Source: Casuarius casuarius
Lineage: Eukaryota; Chordata; Aves; Casuariiformes; Casuariidae
Direction: 5' to 3'
NCBI GenBank assembly: GCA_003342895.1
Contig: PTFA01000092.1
Coordinates: 1,396,717 to 1,460,716 of the forward strand
DNA length: 64,000 bases
Shown: one piece after another, positions 49,401 through 58,976 of the stretch
Numbering within the stretch: position 1 is the stretch's first letter
Layout of the letters: each line of letters opens with the position of its first letter
The notes under the pieces: model-generated
Database searches by the model: none
What the model was told of the DNA's origin: nothing
The model's input: the letters and a program-made list of their open reading frames with translations, nothing else
Translations under genes and position numbers: made by a program

Positions 49401-52400
49401 TTCAATACAAAAATTCCTTTTTTTCCACTAGATAAGGGAACCCGGGGCTTGAGGCCTTTCCTCTTATCAGTTTCTAATCCAGTTCTCTGGACTCTCTGGA
49501 GTTATTAATTTGTGACTGAAGTCAATATCCATGGCATTAATTGAGACGATGTTTGCTACTTTACGGAGAAAGGGATATTTTTCTCTTGCATATTTAACAC
49601 AAAACAAGTACATTTCACAGATCTCATTCAGGCCTTCTAGGCAGCAGGCAGTACGGCATGGGCTGACTGGTGGATGTGATATTAAATCCATGCAGCACTT
49701 GTCATTGCTTTGAAACCTTTCTGAAAGGTACTTAGGCAAACTCATGTCACTTGAGCCTTCAAGCAATACCAAAATCTAGGCCCGTAGCACTTGGCTACAC
49801 TTGGGGGAAGGGGATGCTCTGATCTGGTTGCAAAGGCCAAAAACACTGCTCCCGCTTTACTTTGAACTGTGCTCCAGGTGGGACTTGGGCTGAAGTTCTG
49901 GGTCTGGCTGGTTATGAGATGTGATTCACTCCCTGGAGGAGATTTTGCTCTAAAATCTGAGCTCAGATCTGAACCTCAACATAAAGCAGGGCTGTTTAGA
50001 GCCGGGATTTAGCTTGGGTGCATCTCTATTTCACTCCCTTTGCAGAGTTTATTTATAAAAACAGGAGAATCTGATCTGTGCACTTGCAGTGCTAAGCATT
50101 TTTGGACCTGGTGATGTAACACCCGCAGAACAAAAAAGACACTAATTTTACCAAGTGGGCTTGACTGGAAAATTCAAGGGAAATTTAAGCAACAAGAATG
50201 GCGACAGCTTCTCGGTGACGTTAGCTCATATTTGATACAACACAAATAAAGTTACAGCAGAATTAAAAGCTGGAAATGAGCTCTGCCTCTTTAAATTGCA
50301 GCAGATCTATCTGTATTTAGGTCGGCAGCCCTAGCTAAGATCATAAATACTCAGAAACAGGGTCATAAAGGGCAGGTTCTCAGGTAGTAAGGTGGGCTGA
50401 GAAGTGCCTCGACAGTTATGTTTTCCTGGGAGTGGCTTCGCTGTGGCAGGTGGGTAGGAACACAAGCCCTGCAGGAGTCACAGCTGAAAAACCCAAGGCA
50501 GAAAGTGCTGCAGTGACTGATGACAGTATCACTGGCTGGGAAGGGGTGGGAAAAAGCCAGGAAGCAGAGAGGAACTGGAAAGGCAGAGCCACGGGGCAGC
50601 AGACAGCCATCCCTGCAGGGAATCGCAGCCTCTTTGACAGGCAGCCCCAGGAGACAGGCGCTAGACTAACAAAAAGGAAGCATTTGCAAAAACAACAAGC
50701 TGTTTGTGGCCAATGACCCTGAAAACCGCCCCTGCTCCTGGGTCTCTGCTATTGCCCTTCATTCCTTCCTGCCTCCAGATCAAGCTCATCACTGCCCTCA
50801 GTTTTCACGCTCTCCTGGACTGCGACCTCTCCGGCATTTCTGCCACAACCTCCTCCCTGCCTGGGGGTTGTTCCTCTGCGTACATCTAACAGTGCCTGTC
50901 TCTCGTCCCTGGGACCTCCTGCGAGCTCAGTAGGGCTGGACTTGTCCTCTGTCCTCAGTGAACAGCGGTACCAACAGCTCCTGTTGAGGTGTGCCAGGCC
51001 CAAACCTAAAGGTACAAGCAGTCTTGGGGACCACGCAGGACTTGCTCCTAGCACTGACAACACAGCATCCTGCCAAGGCGGCCCAGCTTTGTGTGCCCAA
51101 GCAAGGAGGGATTTGTGCCTAGGTAATAAATTACAGGGATATCTTGGATTTTTATCCTTACGCTTTGCCTCTACATAGGCTTAACCATGAAGACATGAAT
51201 TACCTGGTTACGGAGGGACCGCTTGCATACTTTGTTCTTGCATGGTTATGGTTTTAGGTGACTTGAGCTAAGTCCCCAAAGAAAGGACAGCGCAGCTGAC
51301 AGCTAGCCTGAGCTCTTCTCTGTAACTACGTACCACAGGGACCACCATATCACACCAGAAAGGAACAAGTACGCATTCCCAAAAATGAATTGGCTGAGGA
51401 CAAAAATAATCAAGGTGACAGAACTAGAGGATTGTGCAATTCATCAAATGCATCCCTTAGAGTAAAAACACATGTACGTGCAGGGAAGCTGTATCTTTAG
51501 AAAGATGTATATATGAAAATATATGCTGTATAAATACATATTGAAATGGTAAAGCTTCATCTTTTATAAAGATGATTATAATTTAGTATACATTCTGTAT
51601 ATTTTTTCTATGCCATTTCATGTTACTACCACACATTATGTATAATAATGTTGGTTACAATGTGTGGCAATAATTTATTTATACCCATTAGTCTTTATAA
51701 AATGGATAAATGTTCAATGCATTTTAAGAAGCAATCAATGTGTGAAAATCATATATTGTGCACATGGGATGAACCCAAATTCTTCACAGTTATAACTTCA
51801 GCATATCAAATAGGTTTGCCAGTTCCCTAGCAGTCTGGATGCAAAGCATTTTCGTAATCACTCCTCGGTTTGAACAATATGCATTGATGGCATAATATTC
51901 TCGGACTGGAGTGAGATCGTGAGCTACATTTCTCCCTCTCTTGATAAGGACCTTATGAAAGCTCCCATAGAAAATCTTCTTCACTTCCTGTTGGTCAAAG
52001 GAGACTTCCTGTAAATCAGCCTTGTAGTCATGATTGAAATAGGTCAAGGATTTCTTACTGGCTACAGGGAAAATAGGACAAATAACAACTTAGAATTAAA
52101 AGAGAATTTGATTTCACCCACATACTGAACAATAATAAATAAATAGGCTTAAACATGGTGAAAGACTCAATATTTCACAATCGAGTATTTCTAAACAGTA
52201 GAAAAGAAAAATAATATGTAAAAATAAAGAATATGTTATAGAATAAAAATGAAAACATAGCTTTCACTTGCACTAAGAAACATTTAAAGTGTTATGTTGG
52301 CAGCAGCAGCAAATCTTCCCCATGACTGCTGGTGTATAACAAAATCATTAAAATAACAAACTGGCAAATTTAATAAATCAGTTCTGCTGCTCCCAGAAAC

Positions 52401-55400
52401 GTATACAAATACCTGAATTCAATCTATTCATCATGAAACCTTACAGTCAAGGATAACACCAAGGAGGGGCTGGAAGTCCTCATCTGTTATTTGCCACACA
52501 GCAAAGGGCTCCTTGGAGGTCTCGGGCAGGAGGCGGAGTAGGATGCTGATGGTGTGCTCAGGTGGGATTGCAAAGAGGTGCACGTCGCTGCAACGAGACA
52601 AGCCGAGAAAGCGTCAGTGGCTTAAAGGGACAAATGTCAGCAGGCAACATGCTTCAGATAGACAGGGCTTGCCTGTAGTGTTTCTCAGGTATGATGGCCT
52701 AGAAAAGATTAACCTGTGGGAATGAAACGCAGGGCCAAATTCTCTCCTGGCACAAGCATGACAGTGGAACAAGATACATCGGGAGAGAAGCTGCCCTTAT
52801 TTTTCTCATGTTTTTAAAGTCTGTGCTGAATCTTCAGTATGCACCGTGAGGCCCTCAAAAGGCCTTCTCCTTGTGCCGTGCGGAGATGCTGGTGTGGTCA
52901 TCGGTGTCGGACCAGCACTGCCTGAGCCGCCTCAGGGAACTCTGAAGAAACAGCATGGGCAGCCTTAATGTTTTTCAAAACAGAGCCCAGTGGTAGCTTA
53001 CGAAACATCTCTGCTAGGCTCCAAAACAATCCTCCATTCTCCCCCAAATCTCTTCAAGAAAGAGGAATGATGATCATGTTGTATGGGGTAAATCATTAAG
53101 CTCTGGCAGAAATTCGTAGAGATGCCCTTCATGGAGAAGCACATAGCCCACAGAAAGCTCCCTCTGGATCCTCCCTAAGTTCCAGCTGCAAAAATCGGGC
53201 TCAGCTCTGGAACTCATGAACATGCAACGAATGCTGTCACCAGCTGCTGGCACAACCTAGCTTCCTCCCAGCTGTGTGCCAAACTTGTTAGAAAGCACCA
53301 GGCAGAAGCAATAATTAAAGGATACAAGGCAAGGAGGAAGGTCAAATTGGTTATGCCTGAAATACATCCGTAATCTGAAACGGCACACATTTGCATGGGC
53401 ATGTACACAACTCATCAAGCATCTTTTCAGGACTGATTCATAAGTAATGTCAAGTTCTTATTTCTCTCTCTGTTTCCGAAATAGTAATGCCCTTGGAAAG
53501 GCATAAGTGCCAGCTGAACAAAAGGATCGGCCAAATTTCTGAGTACTTAGACCAAAGAGCTCTCTGAATCTCCCCGACTGTTTACTCTAAGAAGCTTTGC
53601 TTCTGTAACTAAGATTAAACTTAGCCACTGCCTCAGTAATTAGGCTTAAAACAAAATAGCACTGCATGTCAAGAGTCAAACCATTCCTGATTTATAATTA
53701 TAAAAAAATGACAGAGGTTACTGGAGCTGCCTCAGCCAAAAGCTGGCCCACTGCAACTTGTGGGACCCTGAGATGAAGCCTACTATGCAACAAATGGGGT
53801 AAAGTCACAACCCAAAGTCAACGGTTAATCCTTCTCATCAATAAAGACCAACCTGCTGAGAGCAGCTATGAGCCAAACAGTTTCTAAAAGCAAGGATCTG
53901 TCTCCAAACCAGAGACACTGGAGAAAGGGTTGAAGATAAAAATGTGACCTCAAACTTCCATCACTGAAGTGTCTATATTTATGGACGGAATGCCTAAAGA
54001 ATAGTATATTATCAATATATGACATAATCCTTATGTCCATCACAGCCTCTTGGCAGGTAACTAACATTGCTAGAAAAAGTGATTCTGTAATAGGGAACAT
54101 CCTCACAGTCTGAGGATTTTTGGCCATGTCAAAAAAAAAGGAAAAAAAAAACAAAAAGGATGAGCCCTATTGTGTCCTATTGACTTCTGCATGATACATT
54201 CCATATTCTGATTCATCTTGAGGCAAGTCAGGGGGTAATTTCTTAATATATTAAGGAAAAATAATCTCCGGCATTCTTTTCAGTGTATCTATGGTTTGAC
54301 TTCTCAAACCACAACAGGCTTATGGACAGCTCCAGACTTATGGAGTTTACAGACTCACTGTCTGTATAATTTCGTTTTGAAATTGCTAATGGGACTTAAT
54401 CATTCATACACAAACCAGTGATCTTTCTTTGCTGTGAGCATAGTTAACGTGTATGCATCAGACAGATCAACATGATGCTGATCACAGCTAAGTTCCTATA
54501 TTACCTAGTTCTCTGGGTGAGCTGAGTATCTCTGAACAGAGTGTAGGTACGGGAACCACTGAACACGAATGGCTCCATAGCTACTCCTTTAATGGAGGCA
54601 TATTCCTTCTCTACTAATCCAAAAACTTCCATCATGTCAAATCCTGGAACAAAGAAAAGCAGAAAAATAAACAGTTAGAAAATAGTGCAAATATCTTGTA
54701 AAGGACTTCCCTGCCTTGTGGCAGGGATTTGCTTTTTTCAAATGTTGGTAAAGGGGTAGGCAAACTGGCACAACTGGCAGCCAGTCTGAGCTCGAGATCT
54801 ATATGAAAACAGGGGGTCCGAGGAGGGTGAAGGTTTGCCTCTTTGGCTTAGCAGAGGTGTTCACAGATCCAAATCCCTTGGGATCTTGAGAAAACAAAAT
54901 GGACTATGGCAATGCAAAGAACTAGTTGAACCATTTCTAGTCAAGGCTTTTCAGAGCGCAGGTAATTCTGTGAACTGGCTGGGAGGCAGCATGACCAGCA
55001 AACCAGGCAACACTTGTGAAGTTGTTTTGATTAAAAAATAAATAAAATCTTTCATAAAGGAAACTCAATTACTGTATCAAACCTGAAAGGAGGTATTTCT
55101 GCCTGCACATTCCTCTGTCAGGAAGGCAGCGTGACTGCAGAGCATGCAGAATTAGCTTTTAGCTAGCATGAAGGAGGCAATAGGAAGAAAGGCAAGAAGC
55201 ACAGACATCAGCACAGGCTGTACAAACTCACTGGAAACCTGCAGCATATACCACAAGTGGCAGCCAAGGAAAATAATGTGCCCCTGTACTCTCTGCATAC
55301 ATTTGCTGTAATCACATCTCCTCTTGCAGAAGGGCACACTACAGACACAGACTTTCATAATTTTGTTTTTAAATCTCCAGAATGAAAAACAAATGAGAAA

Positions 55401-58400
55401 GAAGTTACTCAAACAATTTTTCCTTTTCAAGTTGATGCAAAAATATTATCTTCAAAAGACATGGAATCAGTCCAGTAATTGCTAGCATGGAGGGAGAATT
55501 ATCTCTGCTCTGAAATGCCTCATATGCAAGAGTCATAAAAATCAGGAAAGAACTTCAAAATATGAGCATTTCCATTTCTCTCTATTTTCATGAAATACCC
55601 AGAGGTGACCTGCCTTACACAGTCTACAGAGATTCTCCTCTGACATCTTTGACATCGCCTCTCCGGCTCATGCAGCTTCATCTCACTTTCCCAGCTCATC
55701 ATTAAAGCTCTGAGTCATTTTCTCATTTCAGTTTTTTTTCAGTAGGACAAGATCTTGCAATTGGGATTCTTTCTTTAGTTTATCTGAATTTGCAGCAGGC
55801 TGGGATGATGGAGATATCTAGTTCTTTAGAAACAGGAAGGGCTACAACTTCATTGCAATATGGTCCTTTCAGCCTGGATTTCCTAACCCCTTCCCCGGTT
55901 TCCATCTTCTGTAGTGCTTTGGTTCAGGATGTTATTTTGCATGGGGGCTGCTACAAGGTGCATTTTTTTCATTTCCCAACAATACTAGGGAGTTTGTCAA
56001 AAGAAATTACCTGCTGAAAGCTATTTATCTCTGATGTGTGGGTCCTGGCACTGGAACTACATTAAAATGTACATTAAATATAGCGGTATAAAGACTGAAA
56101 GCAAAGCTTAAGTCACAGTTATAATCATGTTGTGACCTGCTGTGTAATGGATTCAGGGAGCTGAAAAGGAAATGGGCTACTCCTGGTGCCACTGCCAAGA
56201 AGATATGGAGAAGGAGAAGGAAAAGGAGAAGAAGGAGTCAATGTTTGTTGTGGCTCTGCAATTCAGCTGCTTTGAACAGTACCCGAGAAACTCCCAGGTA
56301 TGGATGCACTGCCCCATGGTAGTGGTAAGATAAGTTGGTGGGAGCTGAGCACAAGATTAAGTGACTCACCCAAGGAGAAAAACAGCAGAGCTAAGACCTG
56401 AAGCCAGTTTCTCAGTCTCACCCATGTTGCCAAGCTCTCTGGCAAGGAGGTAAAATCAACTTATAGGCAGAATAAATTGCTTTCTAAGCAGCAAATATAT
56501 ACAACAGCCCCAAAAGCATAAAGGGGGGATATGCCTTAGAGAGGATAAATAGAAACATGTTACCTTAGCTGTTTGTACAGCCAGACTTCAGAGAGCACTT
56601 TGGATATCTATAGCTCCTTGGCAGGATGCAAAGGTGATCTTGGTGATAGACTGCAATTTTCTTTTAAGGCCCCGTATGATTTAGGAAACTGAAATCCTCT
56701 TGAAATTCAACAGACATTTCAAGCCCAACTTTCTTAAGGCCAGAGAAAATCCCAGCATTAAACACTAACAGCTGAGAGCAAAAGCTGATGGGACAGTAGG
56801 GGCATATCAATTCAGTTAGTGCAAACTTTTACTGGAAGAGGAGGGCAAGGCACATGCACAGAATGCAAGCACAGCAGGCTGAAAAGACAAGGGAATACCA
56901 GTATGGGAGGACGCTCATAATTAAAAGAGAATATTTGAAAAGGATTTTGTTTTGAGAAGACTGCCCTGAGGAGTTACAATCCTCAAGCAATCTCATGTAT
57001 AGTCTGATTAAACCATCCTGTCAGAAGCCTTAATCCAGCCATAAGGGTGACATATGGAAAGCAGACTGCTGCCATTCCCCTCTGATGGAGGCAACAGACA
57101 CGTGGGGGAGAAATAAAAGACGACACTCATATGAGAAGGGCTGTTTGTACCCAAGCTGCTGAGAAGGGAGATAAGTGCTAAACCTTCTTTCACCTAACAA
57201 ATAATCATTCATATGAAATCAAGTTGTTCCAACAGGTAAGACAGACTCGCACAATAACAGCCCAAACCCAGACAGGAAGAGCAACCACCTGGATACAGGA
57301 GGGGCCAATTCTCTAGCAGAACAGTAATTTAACCCATGTCTTCCACATTCTATGAATATACTCTAACCTTTCAGGTTTGGATCAGTATCTGTCTCTATTT
57401 CTGTCCCTCAGCTTGCAAGGTCTTCTCCTTTGTCAGCATTTGACAGGTCTCAGGTTTTACCTGATGAAGGATATTTTCCTATTACAGTTCTCAGACTTTG
57501 GCAGGACTGGAAAACCACTTCCCCTCTGTTCAGACGTTGCGTATTTCTGAATAGACAAGATCAGATAGTGCTTTCGCATTCACAACCCAGCACCACAGCG
57601 GTGTGATATGATACTGTACCTCGTACAGAGCCTTCAGGAGAGCTGATGGTGGGGCAGGCTGCAAGAAGAAAATAAATGGAAAACAAACATGTTAGGGAAA
57701 AAGACAGTCTCGCTAGGGGATTATAGAAACAAAAGAAAGAGAGGTCCTCTGTGCAGAGGAATAGAAAGCAGAGGAAAACTTAGTGAATATTACAATATTC
57801 CACAGCTCAGTTCAGAGTTTGGCCTTGAACCTTGATTTAATATTTTTATATATATATATATGCATATATATACACTTTATATTTATGCAAACATAAAGGT
57901 TTTCAAAGTTTTCCTTGGTTTGCCCATCACACAAGCAAATAAAAATACTGCCTTTCACCAGAGTTCATGTCTACCTTCTTTTGATTAAATCAGCTGGCAC
58001 CGTGCAATAAGAAACAAAAAAAAGAGCACCATATTCAGCATGTTTCTCTTTACTCATAGACGCCTAAACACTACTTTTTAAAAGTACTAGTTTTTACTGA
58101 AACAAGCACCTTATGATGCTGTAAAATACACAAACATATCTGCAGTCCCAATTTTTGTACCTGAAACTCATCTTAGCAAAAATACATCTCAGCCTCATTT
58201 TTAAACAGTATTACATTTAGTGTTACATTTCCTGGAAAGGGAACAAACAGCACAACAAATAATGCTACATTTCTCAGAAAGGGGGGAAACAGTGCTGTGT
58301 ATATGCAGCAGCTTTGTGTCATCATACACTCAAATTACATGTATTCATGCAACATGCAAAATTTGTGCTCAAAAAAATATTATTTTATTATTCTTCTGAA

Positions 58401-58935
58401 TACATCCTGTCTCTACAGCTTGGCCTTTGAACTCTTTAGGGAAAGATGAAGAGTTTTGGCAAACTTCTGCAGTTCTCCTTTCAGAAACTCACTTGTTGAA
58501 CCCTCTAACATGCCACAGAGCAGAAATCTCAGATAAACCAGGGAGAAAAGGCTGGAACCTGAGGCACCGTGGTGAAGATTTGGTTATGAGCACCCTCCAT
58601 TTAAGTGGTTCAGGTAAAGGAGTGTTCTAGAGAACAGGGCACAACTGTAATTTTCAATTATCTGCTGCCGTTTAAATCCCACTCCACGATTGCCAGATAG
58701 AGCTGCGACAAAGGGAATGCTTGATGCAAAATGAGAAATGTCCCTGAAAATCAAGGACACTTGACAAGATGGGCTATTTCATAAATGATTTTCTAGATCA
58801 TCAGTATGATGCAGTCTAGCAGACCATTATATTAGGGCTTCATTGTAACCCTTTTATTTCTATTATTACATCATATGCCATTTCATACCTCATCAGAAAA
58901 CCTGTGCTTCTAACTAACTTCTGCAAAAGGTGTAN

Positions 58936-58976
<41 letters not shown>

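Larger units (their letters stand above)
54644..57619 (-). other. COL20A1: COL20A1 intron
   Basis: A 3.0-kb intron holding a GGAGAA-type purine tract (56205-56238) and a possible MIR remnant (56349-56420). Confidence 0.8.

Noticed and set aside
49467..49772. 101-codon minus-strand frame in a COL20A1 intron
   Set aside because: No domain similarity, and no splice borders that would fit the TSPN exons on either side, which already join in frame.
50432..51063. GC-rich open frames on both strands in a COL20A1 intron
   Set aside because: No domain, frames overlap antisense, and the flanking TSPN exons need no insert.
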